Origin: SZUA-152 sp964401355
Lineage (GTDB): Bacteria; Pseudomonadota; Gammaproteobacteria; SZUA-152
Length of the DNA: 64,000 nucleotides
Assembly (NCBI GenBank): GCA_964401355.1
Contig: CAYNYJ010000001.1
Span: 1 to 64,000 of the forward strand
Reading direction: 5' to 3'
Part shown: one piece after another, positions 42,693-51,258 of the stretch
Layout of the letters: every line of letters begins with the position of its first letter
How positions within the stretch are numbered: the stretch's first letter is position 1
The notes under the pieces: generated by a model
Database searches by the model: none
What the model saw: only the letters and a program-made list of their open reading frames with translations
Told to the model about the DNA's origin: nothing
Position numbers and translations under genes: made by a program

Positions 42693-44210
42693 ATGTTTGC
42701 TGATTTGCCCCTGTTAAGTTTGGTTATTTGGGCGCCCATTATTGGTGGCGTGTTGGTGTTGTTTGCGAATAAAGAAGAGCAGGCGGCAACCGCAAAGATG
42801 ATTGCTCTGGTCGCATCGATTATCACGTTTTTATTAACCATTCCGCTGTACACCGGTTTTGATGTGTCGACGTATGAGATGCAGTTTGCTGAAAAAACGA
42901 ACTGGATACCGCTATTCAATATTAATTACCATCTCGGCATTGATGGTATTTCCATGCCCTTGATATTGCTGACCTCGTTTACCACGGTATTGGTGATCAT
43001 TGCGGGTTGGGAAGTCATTAAGGTTAAAACGGCGCAGTACATGGCAGCATTCCTGATCATGGATGGATTAATGATCGGTGTGTTCTCTGCGTTGGATTCC
43101 ATTCTGTTTTATGTCTTTTGGGAAGCAATGTTGATCCCGATGTTTTTGATCATTGGCATCTGGGGTGGGGAGCGGCGTGTTTACGCCACTATCAAATTCT
43201 TCATTTATACCTTCCTGGGTTCTGTGTTCATGCTGGTTGCTTTGATCTACATGTATACGCAATCTGGTACTTTTGGCATTCTCGATTTCCACGATATCAA
43301 GCTGGGAATGACAGAACAGATTCTGATATTTATCGCTTTCTTACTGGCTTTTGCCGTAAAAGTGCCGATGTGGCCAGTGCATACGTGGCTGCCCGATGCC
43401 CACGTTGAAGCACCGACCGGGGGGTCTGTGATCCTGGCCGCAATCATGTTGAAAATGGGTGCTTACGGTTTTGTACGGTTTAGCATGCCCATTGCCCCAG
43501 ATGCCTCACAGGCTCTCGATTGGTTGATGATTACCCTGTCTTTGATTGCCATTGTGTACATTGCTTTTGTGGCTTTAGTACAAAAAGACATGAAAAAACT
43601 GATTGCCTACTCATCAATTTCGCACATGGGCTTTGTGACGCTCGGTTTCTTCATTGTGTATGCAATCGTCGAAAATACCGGCAGTGTGCAGGGTGCGGCC
43701 ATGGGTATCGAAGGTGCATTAGTACAAATGATTTCCCACGGCTTTATCTCAGGTGCACTGTTCCTCTGCATTGGTGTTATGTATGACCGGATGCATAGTC
43801 GATTGATTGATGACTATGGTGGTGTTGCAAACACCATGCCGGTATTTGCTGGATTAATGGTGTTTTTTGCCATGGCCAATGCAGGCTTGCCCGGCACTTC
43901 TGCTTTTGTGGGTGAATTCTTTGTTATCCTGGCCTCCTTTAAGGCTAATTTCTGGATCGCCTTTTTAGCGGCTAGCACGCTGATTTTTGGTGCGGCTTAC
44001 ACCCTATGGATGGTAAAGCGTGTCATCTTTGGTGAGATTGCTAACGAAAAAGTGGCTGCACTTAAAGATCTCAATAACCGTGAGTTTTTTGTCCTGGGAA
44101 CACTTGCAGTTGCAGTATTATTATTGGGTCTTTGGCCAGCGCCGCTGCTTGACGTCATGCACGTCACCGTAGATCACCTTGTGCAACAAATCACACAGTC
44201 GAAGTTATAA
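42693..44210 (+). CDS. nuoM: NADH-quinone oxidoreductase subunit M
   Basis: Second antiporter-like pumping subunit, 505 residues. Visible are NYHLGIDGISMPLILLTSF, the FYVFWEAMLIPMFLIIGIWG helix with the conserved Glu, FAVKVPMWPVHTWLPDAHVE with its Lys, and KKLIAYSSISHMGFVTLG. The frame is complete and the gene follows nuoL by 68 bases. Confidence 0.97.
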   Translation: MFADLPLLSLVIWAPIIGGVLVLFANKEEQAATAKMIALVASIITFLLTIPLYTGFDVSTYEMQFAEKTNWIPLFNINYHLGIDGISMPLILLTSFTTVLVIIAGWEVIKVKTAQYMAAFLIMDGLMIGVFSALDSILFYVFWEAMLIPMFLIIGIWGGERRVYATIKFFIYTFLGSVFMLVALIYMYTQSGTFGILDFHDIKLGMTEQILIFIAFLLAFAVKVPMWPVHTWLPDAHVEAPTGGSVILAAIMLKMGAYGFVRFSMPIAPDASQALDWLMITLSLIAIVYIAFVALVQKDMKKLIAYSSISHMGFVTLGFFIVYAIVENTGSVQGAAMGIEGALVQMISHGFISGALFLCIGVMYDRMHSRLIDDYGGVANTMPVFAGLMVFFAMANAGLPGTSAFVGEFFVILASFKANFWIAFLAASTLIFGAAYTLWMVKRVIFGEIANEKVAALKDLNNREFFVLGTLAVAVLLLGLWPAPLLDVMHVTVDHLVQQITQSKL

Positions 44211-44212
44211 TT

Positions 44213-45658
44213 ATGCAAACCAGTTTCCAAATGCCAGATTTGATGCCGGCCATACCAGAGATATTTCTGCTCACAATGACCTGTATTATTTTGCTCATTG
44301 TTCCCTATCTTTCTGATAAAAATCGAGTATTCACCTACTTATTAAGCTTGGGAACATTGGCGGTAACCGCAGCACTAACCGTTGCCTTGCACACGCCTGA
44401 AACGGTGTACACATTTGATGGTTCATTTGTCAGTGATACCATGGCCGATGTGTTGAAGGTCTTCGTATACCTTGTCACTGCCGTGGTGTTTATCTATTCA
44501 CGTAAATATTTGCTGGATCGAGGTATCTTTAAAGGCGAATTTTATGTGCTAGGCCTGTTTGCTGTGTTGGGTATGATGGTGTTGATATCCGCGCATAGCA
44601 TGTTGACGATGTACCTGGGTTTGGAACTGTTGTCTCTGACACTATACGCATTAGTTGCATTTCATCGTGATTCGCAAGATGCAACAGAGGCGGCAATGAA
44701 ATACTTTGTTTTGGGTGCCTTGGCCTCTGGTATGTTGTTGTATGGCATGTCTTTGTTGTACGGCGTTACGGGTACGCTGGATATCGGTGGAGTGCATGCT
44801 GCAGCAGCGGGACTGGAAGGTTCTAAGAAGATTGTTTTAGGCCTCGGTCTGGTTTTTGTTATCGTCGGCATGGCCTTTAAACTCGGCGCCGTTCCATTCC
44901 ATATGTGGATTCCGGATGTATACCACGGAGCACCGACGGCGGTGACATTGTTTATTAGTACTGCGCCAAAAATTGCTGCGTTTGCGATGATGATGCGTTT
45001 ACTGGTTGAAGGCTTGGGTGATATGCATGACCAGTGGCAGGATATTCTGATTATCATGGCGGTGTTGTCCATGGCCGTGGGTAATATTATTGCGATTGCA
45101 CAGAGCAATATCAAACGCATGCTGGCTTATTCCACAATTTCACATGTTGGTTTTTTACTACTGGGTATATTGGCAGGGACGCAAACGGGTTATACCGCTT
45201 CGATGTTTTACGTCATTGTCTATGCACTCATGGGAATGGGTGGTTTTGGCATGATTATTCTTATGAGTCGTGCAGGTTTTGAAGCCGATAAGTTGTCTGA
45301 TTTCAAAGGACTAAATCAGCGCAGTCCGTGGTTTGCCTTTATCATGATGATTTTGATGTTCTCCATGGCCGGTGTACCACCAACGGTTGGCTTTTATGCG
45401 AAGTTTGCGGTGTTACAAGCGGTTATCGACGCAGACCTTATCTGGTTGGCTGTTGTTGCGGTGATCTTCTCAATTATCGGTGTTTTTTATTACTTACGCG
45501 TTATCAAATATATGTACTTTGATAAGGCCGAAGACACGCGGCCGATTGAGTCCAGTACGGATATGAAAGTGGTACTGTCCGCAAATGGCCTAGGTATTTT
45601 GTTTTTGGGGCTTGCTCCAAGCAGTTTGCTGGCAATGTGCGCGGCAGCCTTGGGCTAA
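44213..45658 (+). CDS. nuoN: NADH-quinone oxidoreductase subunit N
   Basis: Third antiporter-like subunit and last gene of the operon, 481 residues. Characteristic segments are YLGLELLSLTLYALVAFHR, AMKYFVLGALASGMLLYG, FKLGAVPFHMWIPDVYHGAP with the channel Lys, and IKRMLAYSTISHVGFLLLG. It starts two bases after the nuoM stop. The convergent moeA ends 80 bases further on. Confidence 0.97.
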   Translation: MQTSFQMPDLMPAIPEIFLLTMTCIILLIVPYLSDKNRVFTYLLSLGTLAVTAALTVALHTPETVYTFDGSFVSDTMADVLKVFVYLVTAVVFIYSRKYLLDRGIFKGEFYVLGLFAVLGMMVLISAHSMLTMYLGLELLSLTLYALVAFHRDSQDATEAAMKYFVLGALASGMLLYGMSLLYGVTGTLDIGGVHAAAAGLEGSKKIVLGLGLVFVIVGMAFKLGAVPFHMWIPDVYHGAPTAVTLFISTAPKIAAFAMMMRLLVEGLGDMHDQWQDILIIMAVLSMAVGNIIAIAQSNIKRMLAYSTISHVGFLLLGILAGTQTGYTASMFYVIVYALMGMGGFGMIILMSRAGFEADKLSDFKGLNQRSPWFAFIMMILMFSMAGVPPTVGFYAKFAVLQAVIDADLIWLAVVAVIFSIIGVFYYLRVIKYMYFDKAEDTRPIESSTDMKVVLSANGLGILFLGLAPSSLLAMCAAALG

Positions 45659-45672
45659 AAGCATCTGAACAG

Positions 45673-45700
45673 CAACGTCGGCGGGAGCTCCCTGGCGTTG
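45673..45700. terminator. Hairpin between nuoN and moeA
   Basis: A long imperfect stem (CAACGTC with GGCGTTG, then GGGAG with CTCCC) fills the gap between the convergent genes. No T-run follows on either strand, so it is at best an atypical bidirectional terminator. Confidence 0.4.
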
Positions 45701-45738
45701 CCAAAGAATAAAATATTCGTGTGGTATTGGGCGATTGT

Positions 45739-47004
45739 TTAGATCATTCCAGCAAAGGCTTGTACTTTCACGTATTCCCCTGCTTCCACTACGCTGGCTT
45801 CCAGTGGTAGTTCAATAAAACAATTTGCCTCGCTCATCGAGCGCAATATCCCGGAGCCTTGGGCGCCGGTGCTCTCGACCTGCATCTCACCGTTCTCATC
45901 GGTGCTAATGACACCTCGCTGAAATTCAAGACGGCCGATTCGTTTCTTCAATTTATGAACCATTTTTAAACGCAGGTATTTTGGGGCGACATCATCAATG
46001 CCCATCATGCGTAAAATAGCTGGCTGTACAAATTGGTAAAAGGTGACCATTGCAGAAACAGGATTTCCAGGCAGACCAAAAAACTGGCAGTGGTTAATCT
46101 GGCCAAAGGCCAGTGGCCGGCCCGGTTTCATGGCAATTTTCCAGAAGCCGATTTGGCCCAGTTTTTCCAGGGTTTCTTTAACGAAATCGGCTTCACCAAC
46201 GGAGACGCCGCCAGTTGTCACTAACACATCGGCTTTTTCGGTCGCGGTTGCAAAAGCCTCTTCAATAAGTTTACGGTTGTCGGGGATAATGCCCATGTCG
46301 ATTATTTCAACATCGAGTCGGCGCATCATGCCATCGAGGGCATAACGGTTGCTGTCATAAATTTGTCCGTCCCCCAGAGGTTGTCCGACGCTGCATAATT
46401 CATCGCCCGTGGAGAAGAAGGCGACTTTGACCTTTCTGTACACGCAAGCGTCTGCATTTCCCATGGAGGCCAGCATACCAATATCGGCAGGGGTCAGGCG
46501 TTTACCCGCCTGAAAAACCGTATCGCCCTTGGCAAGGTCTTCTCCAGCCTGGCGAACATTCTGATTGACTTGATGGCCTGTCGTTATGGTAATAACAGCG
46601 CCTTCATGCTGCACGTGTTCTTGCATGATCACCGTATCGGTACCCGTGGGTATCTTTCCGCCAGTCATAATACGTGCGCATTCGCCAGGCAATATAGTGA
46701 TATCCAACGGGTTTCCAGCCATTATCGTGCCAACGACTTTCAGTTGTGTGGTGCCACTCATAGGGATGTCGGCAGCTGAAATAGCGTAACCATCCATTGC
46801 AGAATTAATGTGGGCAGGCACGTTGATGCTTGATTTTACCGCTTCAGCCAAAATACGATTAAGTGCTTCTCGTATCGGCAAGCGTTCTATCTCAACAACA
46901 TGTTGGACAGCCTCAAGTATTTTGTTGCGGGCTTGTTCGACGTTCAAGGCGGTGGGGTCAGATTCGTCGCAGCCGGGCAGGGTAGGGGATGTGTTATCAG
47001 ACAT
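45739..47004 (-). CDS. moeA: Molybdopterin molybdenumtransferase MoeA
   Basis: Inserts molybdate into adenylated molybdopterin, the final step to molybdenum cofactor. The 421-residue product has the N-terminal domain (LPIREALNRILAEAV, AHINSAMDGYAISA, GECARIMTGGKIPTGTDTVI) and the MoCF-binding domain (FFSTGDELC, TTGGVSVGEADFVKE, KPGRPLAFGQI, FGLPGNPVSAM). Start ATG 47004 overlaps the end of mobB; a GTG two codons earlier is possible. With mobA and mobB it implies that the organism makes MGD-type molybdoenzymes, none of which is in the window. Confidence 0.95.
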   Translation of the reverse strand: MSDNTSPTLPGCDESDPTALNVEQARNKILEAVQHVVEIERLPIREALNRILAEAVKSSINVPAHINSAMDGYAISAADIPMSGTTQLKVVGTIMAGNPLDITILPGECARIMTGGKIPTGTDTVIMQEHVQHEGAVITITTGHQVNQNVRQAGEDLAKGDTVFQAGKRLTPADIGMLASMGNADACVYRKVKVAFFSTGDELCSVGQPLGDGQIYDSNRYALDGMMRRLDVEIIDMGIIPDNRKLIEEAFATATEKADVLVTTGGVSVGEADFVKETLEKLGQIGFWKIAMKPGRPLAFGQINHCQFFGLPGNPVSAMVTFYQFVQPAILRMMGIDDVAPKYLRLKMVHKLKKRIGRLEFQRGVISTDENGEMQVESTGAQGSGILRSMSEANCFIELPLEASVVEAGEYVKVQAFAGMI

Positions 47005-47545
47005 GCTCACACTCAGTCGTTGTTAAATTAAAATACCGGAGAATAAACTGAAATATTTCTTTGGCATTGTTTAAGTCCAGGCAGGGAATTTTACCATCAA
47101 ATTCGTACACGGCATCAGTGGCCACGGCAATAATATTTGAACCGGAGGTCGTGATGGAGGCTGGTTTATGCCCGGAACGATATAATGCAATTTTCGGATA
47201 GTCCTCATGTTTGAATCCCTCCACCAGAACAAGGTCTACCCGTGTCGGGTCAATATGCTCCAATAAGGAACCTAACTCCACATCGTTGTTGTCGGGAGTA
47301 TTTTCTGTAATAAGCGCCCAGCGATATTTCGATGCAATGAGCATTTGATCGGCACCCGCCATGCGTAACTCATAACTGTCTTTGCCAGGTTTATCGATTT
47401 CGAAGTCATGATGAGAATGTTTTATGACAGCCACTCGAATACCGGATTGCTTGAACAGGGAAATGAGCGTGATGAGTAGTGTTGTTTTTCCGGTGCCACT
47501 GGGAGCCACAAATCCCACGACAGGCAAGGTGGTATTCATCGGCAT
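46997..47545 (-). CDS. mobB: Molybdopterin-guanine dinucleotide adaptor MobB
   Basis: GTP-binding P-loop protein that assists MobA in attaching GMP to molybdenum cofactor. The 182-residue product has Walker A APSGTGKTT (14-22), the conserved VAVIKHSHHDFEIDKPGKDS segment (switch and cofactor-binding His/Asp) and VDLVLVEGFKHEDYPKI. It lies between mobA and moeA in a tight minus-strand operon, overlapping moeA. Confidence 0.94.
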   Translation of the reverse strand: MPMNTTLPVVGFVAPSGTGKTTLLITLISLFKQSGIRVAVIKHSHHDFEIDKPGKDSYELRMAGADQMLIASKYRWALITENTPDNNDVELGSLLEHIDPTRVDLVLVEGFKHEDYPKIALYRSGHKPASITTSGSNIIAVATDAVYEFDGKIPCLDLNNAKEIFQFILRYFNLTTTECEHV

Positions 47546-47553
47546 ATTGTTAC

Positions 47554-48192
47554 CTAATCTCCAGAAGCTTTGTGCAATACTGATTGTGCTTCTTGCAGCT
47601 CACCAGTGGTATTAATATTTTTAAAACTCTTATATTCATCTGAGAAATCGACCACCGTGTGAGGCAGACTGGTGACCCACGTTTCTACTTTACGTTGACC
47701 TGAACTCAGATAGTCCTGTAATGAGACGATGAGGTTGGGCGCATAAAGCCCAAAAAGCGGTTGTAGCCGAGTGCCGTCATGTGGAATAACTGCAGATATT
47801 TTTTTGACGGCGGCTGAGTTTAACAAACGGTTGGCAAGATCGGTCGGCAGCAATGGGGCATCACAGGGAATGACGAGCAGGGGAAGCTTGTTTGAATATT
47901 CCAGCCCACACAAAATACCGGCGAGTGGCCCTTGAAAACCATCAAGGCTGTCTTGCAGAACAGTGAACCCGTATTGACGATATTGTTCGATATTTCTATT
48001 GGCGCTGATAAAAATTTCATTCACCTGTGGTTGCAATTTTGTAATGCAGTGTTCGATCAAACACTTGCTTTCAAAGAGGATCAAGCCTTTATCCTCGCCT
48101 CCCATGCGTTTTCCACGTCCACCGGCTAGTATTAAACCATTAACCTTGGTTGCATTATTTGCATCCCATTTTTTCACTGCAGTATTCATCAT
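47554..48192 (-). CDS. mobA: Molybdenum cofactor guanylyltransferase MobA
   Basis: Transfers GMP from GTP to molybdenum cofactor to give MGD. The 212-residue nucleotidyltransferase has the signature LILAGGRGKRMGGEDKGL near residue 20, the ISANRNIEQY segment, IPCDAPLLPTDL (with the metal-binding Asp) and an ending with DFSDEYKSFKNINTTGEL typical of the family. Two ATGs in a row begin the frame. It starts 18 bases after the greB stop. Confidence 0.94.
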   Translation of the reverse strand: MMNTAVKKWDANNATKVNGLILAGGRGKRMGGEDKGLILFESKCLIEHCITKLQPQVNEIFISANRNIEQYRQYGFTVLQDSLDGFQGPLAGILCGLEYSNKLPLLVIPCDAPLLPTDLANRLLNSAAVKKISAVIPHDGTRLQPLFGLYAPNLIVSLQDYLSSGQRKVETWVTSLPHTVVDFSDEYKSFKNINTTGELQEAQSVLHKASGD

Positions 48193-48210
48193 TCAGTACT
48201 CGGTGGCGTA

Positions 48211-48723
48211 TCAATCAAAGTTTCCATTATCATAATCTATGGCAACAACGAACATGGCCACTTCACCACTTGGTGTGTGAACCAGGATTTCGTCTCCAAC
48301 GGACTTTTTCATCAGTGCAGTTGCCACAGGAGAGTCGATACTGATATATCCTTGTGCCGGGTCAATTTCGTCGGGGCCAACTATTCGATATCGTTGAATA
48401 TTTTCCATTTCATCCTTTAGTTTGACCCAGGCTCCGAAATAGATGCTGCTGGGATCACGGGGCGCGCTGTCAACAACGGTAATATGGTCTAATCGCTGCC
48501 GTAAAAAGCGTACACGGCGGTCAATTTCCCGCAACTGTTTTTTGCCATAAATGTACTCGGCATTTTCGGAGCGATCCCCTTGCGCGGCTGCCTCGCGCAC
48601 GGCTTGCGTGACCTTGGGCCGCTGCTGCTTCCACAAAAAATTGAGTTCCTCTTCCAGGCGACGATGGCCCTCGGGAGTAATGTATTTAGAACCCGGTTTT
48701 TGTGGTGGACGATATCGGCCCAT
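48211..48723 (-). CDS. greB: Transcription elongation factor GreB
   Basis: Transcript-cleavage factor for backtracked RNA polymerase, paralogue of GreA. The 170-residue product has YITPEGHRRLEEELNFLWKQ, the coiled-coil tip AAAQGDRSENAEYIYGKKQL and the GreB-specific REIDRRVRFLRQRLD, then the FKBP-like domain with YRIVGPDEIDPAQGYISIDS. The early WKQQRP spacing distinguishes it from GreA. It heads the greB-mobA-mobB-moeA operon; a strong dyad lies 40 bases upstream. Confidence 0.96.
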   Translation of the reverse strand: MGRYRPPQKPGSKYITPEGHRRLEEELNFLWKQQRPKVTQAVREAAAQGDRSENAEYIYGKKQLREIDRRVRFLRQRLDHITVVDSAPRDPSSIYFGAWVKLKDEMENIQRYRIVGPDEIDPAQGYISIDSPVATALMKKSVGDEILVHTPSGEVAMFVVAIDYDNGNFD

Positions 48724-48762
48724 AACTGTTTCCTAAAAAGTGTTGTCTCTCTGATTCGAATT

Positions 48763-48790
48763 CTCTGTAATGATACACATCATTGCAGAG
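48763..48790. promoter_or_regulatory. 28-bp dyad between greB and the mer locus
   Basis: CTCTGTAATGAT (48763-48774), ACAC, ATCATTGCAGAG (48779-48790): twelve-base arms matching at 11 positions. No T-run follows on either side, so an operator or a leader hairpin of greB is more likely than a terminator. The remaining sequence 48724-48865 shows no gene. Confidence 0.6.
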
Positions 48791-48865
48791 ATTTGGTGAT
48801 TGCTGAGCTGTGTAACACCGGACATTCGGGTACATCTTTTCAAATTGTGGTTCTAGCGATAGCTC

Positions 48866-48897
48866 TTGACTCTGTTGTGGGGTACGGAGCCTAAAAT
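48866..48897 (+). promoter_or_regulatory. MerR-type promoter of the mer locus
   Basis: TTGACT (48866-48871), a 20-base spacer and TAAAAT (48892-48897). The over-long spacer is the mark of MerR-family promoters, and it contains the partly palindromic pair CTCTGT (48870-48875) and ACGGAG (48884-48889), similar to the mercury operators of Tn501 and Tn21. merA and merR follow, so MerR-Hg(II) activation is the likely control. Confidence 0.75.
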
Positions 48898-48995
48898 AGC
48901 GACAGAATGTCCATCTGCCGCAAGGAATGGCACTACAGAAAATTCGTCAGGGGCGGGCGTTAAGGAGCCAGTCCTGGCGGATAACGACAAAAAAT

Positions 48996-49118
48996 ATGCG
49001 CAATGGATTATTGGTGACCCGGACTATTACAGGCATGGCGGCCCTCAGCGCGTGCAGCTGTGGGTTGTTTGACCGTTGCCACGAAGATGGCAGGTTAGCC
49101 ATTGAGGCTAAATTATGA
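48996..49118 (+). CDS. Very small lipoprotein-like ORF before merA
   Basis: A 40-codon frame whose product starts with a short signal-like stretch (MRNGLLVTRTITGMAAL) ending in SAC, a plausible lipobox, and then a 21-residue mature part with three cysteines (CSCGLFDRC) and an acidic tail. Its TGA overlaps the merA ATG (ATGA), suggesting translational coupling, and it lies in the leader of the MerR-type promoter. Against it: no good Shine-Dalgarno before ATG 48996 and no homology that I can name. It is not MerP or MerT. It might be only a leader peptide. Confidence 0.3.
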   Translation: MRNGLLVTRTITGMAALSACSCGLFDRCHEDGRLAIEAKL

Positions 49119-50572
49119 GTCAATATTGTAGTGAGCAGAAAAACGACGATCAGATATACCCTCATCGTAACGGCGAAATGTTGCATATTGCGATTGTAGG
49201 TACAGGTTCTGGAGCATTTGCAGCGGCGATTGAGGCGGCTCAACGAGGCGCACGTGTCACTATTATTGAAGCCTGTGAAGTGATTGGCGGTACCTGCGTC
49301 AATACGGGCTGTGTGCCGTCGAAGATTCTGATTCATGGGGCACACATCGCGCACCAGCAAGACCATCATGCAGTCGCCGGTGTTCCGCTGAATACGCCAG
49401 TGATTGACCGAAAGGCGATGGTGGTTCAGCAGCAGGCGTGGGTTGAAAAGTTGCGTTTTGAAAAATATGAAAATATCCTGGAGATGCATTCTGGCATTAC
49501 ACTTTTACGGGGTCAGGCACGGTTTCAAAATACCCGTACCTTGCTTGTTGATCATGCTGATGGAACGGTAAGCACCTTGCTGCCTGACCGTATTTTACTT
49601 GCGGTGGGTGCGAGCCCATTTATTCCTGATATTAATGGGCTGAGCGATACACCCTATTGGACGTCGACGGAGGCATTGGTCGCCGAGAAAATTCCACAAC
49701 ATCTTATTGTGCTGGGTAGTTCCGTCGTAGCACTGGAACTCGCCCAGGCCTATCGACATTTGGGGGCGAAAGTGACGGTGCTTGCGCGACGTCGTTTGTT
49801 GATGCAGGAGGATCTGCAATTGGCGGAGGGCATTCAGAAAATTTTTACAGACGAAGGTATCGATGTCATGTTGCATACCACCACGCAATCGATTCACCAT
49901 GATGGTCAACAATTCATGTTAGCGACAAATCACGGTGAAGTTTTCGGTGAGCGCTTACTCATTGCCACCGGACGCCGTTCCAACACCCGCGCCTTAAATC
50001 TTGAGAAGTCCGGAGTGGAGACCGATGCTCAAGATGCCATTGTGGTTGATAAGCACATGCGTACCAACATGAATAATATTTCTGCCGTTGGGGATTGCAC
50101 TAATCAACCCCAATTTGTGTATGTCGCCGCGGCTGCCGGCACTTGTGCGGCACGTAATATGACGGGCAGTGAGGTTAGCCTGGATTTATCAGTGATTCCC
50201 GCAGTGATCTTTACCCATCCCCAAATCGCGACAGTTGGGCTCAGTTTGCAACAGGCGAAGCAACAGGGGCTAAAGGTACAGAGTCGTACTCTTGAATTGG
50301 CAAACGTGCCTCGTGCCTTGGCAAATATGGATACCCGTGGCTTTATCAAATTAGTTGCAGAAAAAGAACAGGGGCGCATTGTTGGTTGTCAGGTGCTGGC
50401 GGCGGAGGGTGGAGAAATTATTCAAACGGCTGCTTTGGCTATTAGCCATCGTATGAGCATTGAAGATCTAACCCATCAATTATTCCCCTATTTAACGATG
50501 GCGGAGGGTCTGAAACTCTGCGCCCAAACTTTTGATAAGGATGTTAAGCAGCTTTCCTGCTGTGCAGGCTGA
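49115..50572 (+). CDS. merA: Mercuric reductase MerA (without N-terminal domain)
   Basis: Flavoprotein that reduces Hg(II) to volatile Hg(0) with NADPH in the cytosol. The 485-residue product has the FAD motif VGTGSGAFAAA (28-38), the redox disulfide GGTCVNTGC (Cys61, Cys66), a central NAD(P) domain (VLGSSVVALELAQAY), SAVGDCTNQPQFVYVAAAAG and the vicinal cysteine pair in the C-terminal CCAG, the diagnostic Hg-delivering end of MerA. The heavy-metal-associated NmerA domain is absent, as in many shorter MerA proteins. GAGG lies 11 bases before ATG. Driven by the MerR-type promoter upstream. Confidence 0.93.
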   Translation: MSQYCSEQKNDDQIYPHRNGEMLHIAIVGTGSGAFAAAIEAAQRGARVTIIEACEVIGGTCVNTGCVPSKILIHGAHIAHQQDHHAVAGVPLNTPVIDRKAMVVQQQAWVEKLRFEKYENILEMHSGITLLRGQARFQNTRTLLVDHADGTVSTLLPDRILLAVGASPFIPDINGLSDTPYWTSTEALVAEKIPQHLIVLGSSVVALELAQAYRHLGAKVTVLARRRLLMQEDLQLAEGIQKIFTDEGIDVMLHTTTQSIHHDGQQFMLATNHGEVFGERLLIATGRRSNTRALNLEKSGVETDAQDAIVVDKHMRTNMNNISAVGDCTNQPQFVYVAAAAGTCAARNMTGSEVSLDLSVIPAVIFTHPQIATVGLSLQQAKQQGLKVQSRTLELANVPRALANMDTRGFIKLVAEKEQGRIVGCQVLAAEGGEIIQTAALAISHRMSIEDLTHQLFPYLTMAEGLKLCAQTFDKDVKQLSCCAG

Positions 50573-50601
50573 GTAGGAAACAAATTTTGCGTGATCCTAT
50601 A

Positions 50602-50632
50602 TTGTAAATAGTTGCCAGCGCAGGGCTATAAT
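50602..50632 (+). promoter_or_regulatory. Possible merR promoter
   Basis: A perfect -10 box TATAAT (50627-50632) with TTGTAA (50602-50607) 19 bases before it, 41 bases upstream of the merR start. The spacer lacks the CTC/GAG palindrome seen at the merA promoter. Confidence 0.4.
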
Positions 50633-50673
50633 AGAAAAAGAGAAAACTACCTTCTGTTACTCGGTTCAAGACC

Positions 50674-51102
50674 ATGAATTTCAACAGTATCACTTTTACC
50701 ATCGGTAAGCTCGCCGCCGCTGCTCATGTGAATGTCGAGACCATTCGTTATTATCAACGCCTGAAATTAATCCCAGAACCGAGTAAACCGGCACAGGGTT
50801 ATCGTCGCTATCCTGCTGAAATTGTTTCACGAGTGCGGTTTATAAAGCGCACACAATTGCTCGGTTTTACACTCAAAGAAATTCAGGAATTATTGAACCT
50901 TGGTGACGGTCACTGTCAGCAAGTGCAATATTTGGCGGAAGAAAAAATACACAGCATTGAAGAGCGTATTGCCGATTTGAAAGTAATGCGCATAGCCCTC
51001 AAAGATTTTCTCATCGACTGTCAGGCAACGGGCTCAGAAAATACGCAATGTGCGCTTATCGAAGCCATAGTCTCGATGACTCGCATGGATGTAAATGAGT
51101 AA
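50674..51102 (+). CDS. merR: Mercury-responsive regulator MerR
   Basis: Dimeric activator/repressor that distorts long-spacer promoters when Hg(II) binds. The 142-residue product has the N-terminal HTH (FTIGKLAAAAHVNVETIRYY, RRYPAEIVSRVRFIKRTQ), a dimer helix and exactly the three Hg ligands of true MerR: Cys81 (DGHC), Cys116 (IDC) and Cys126 (TQC), equivalent to Cys82, Cys117 and Cys126 of Tn501. It therefore senses mercury rather than copper, zinc or redox. Unusually, it lies downstream of merA on the same strand instead of divergently at the operator. Confidence 0.92.
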   Translation: MNFNSITFTIGKLAAAAHVNVETIRYYQRLKLIPEPSKPAQGYRRYPAEIVSRVRFIKRTQLLGFTLKEIQELLNLGDGHCQQVQYLAEEKIHSIEERIADLKVMRIALKDFLIDCQATGSENTQCALIEAIVSMTRMDVNE

Positions 51103-51258
51103 AATTGAGTCGATTCAAGGCTTGACTGACAAAGCTCGGATCAGGTTTACTTAACGGCATTCCTGTACCGACGGTCGCGTATCCAGAATAAGCAAAGATT
51201 GACTGCTCGGGTAATCGGCAGCGTCTCTTGGGCAAACTGGCAAAATGGGTAAACGGCG

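Noticed and set aside
48866..49072. 68-codon frame overlapping the mer promoter
   Set aside because: Its only start is a TTG that is the -35 box of the promoter itself, so it could not be translated from that transcript; no motif is seen.
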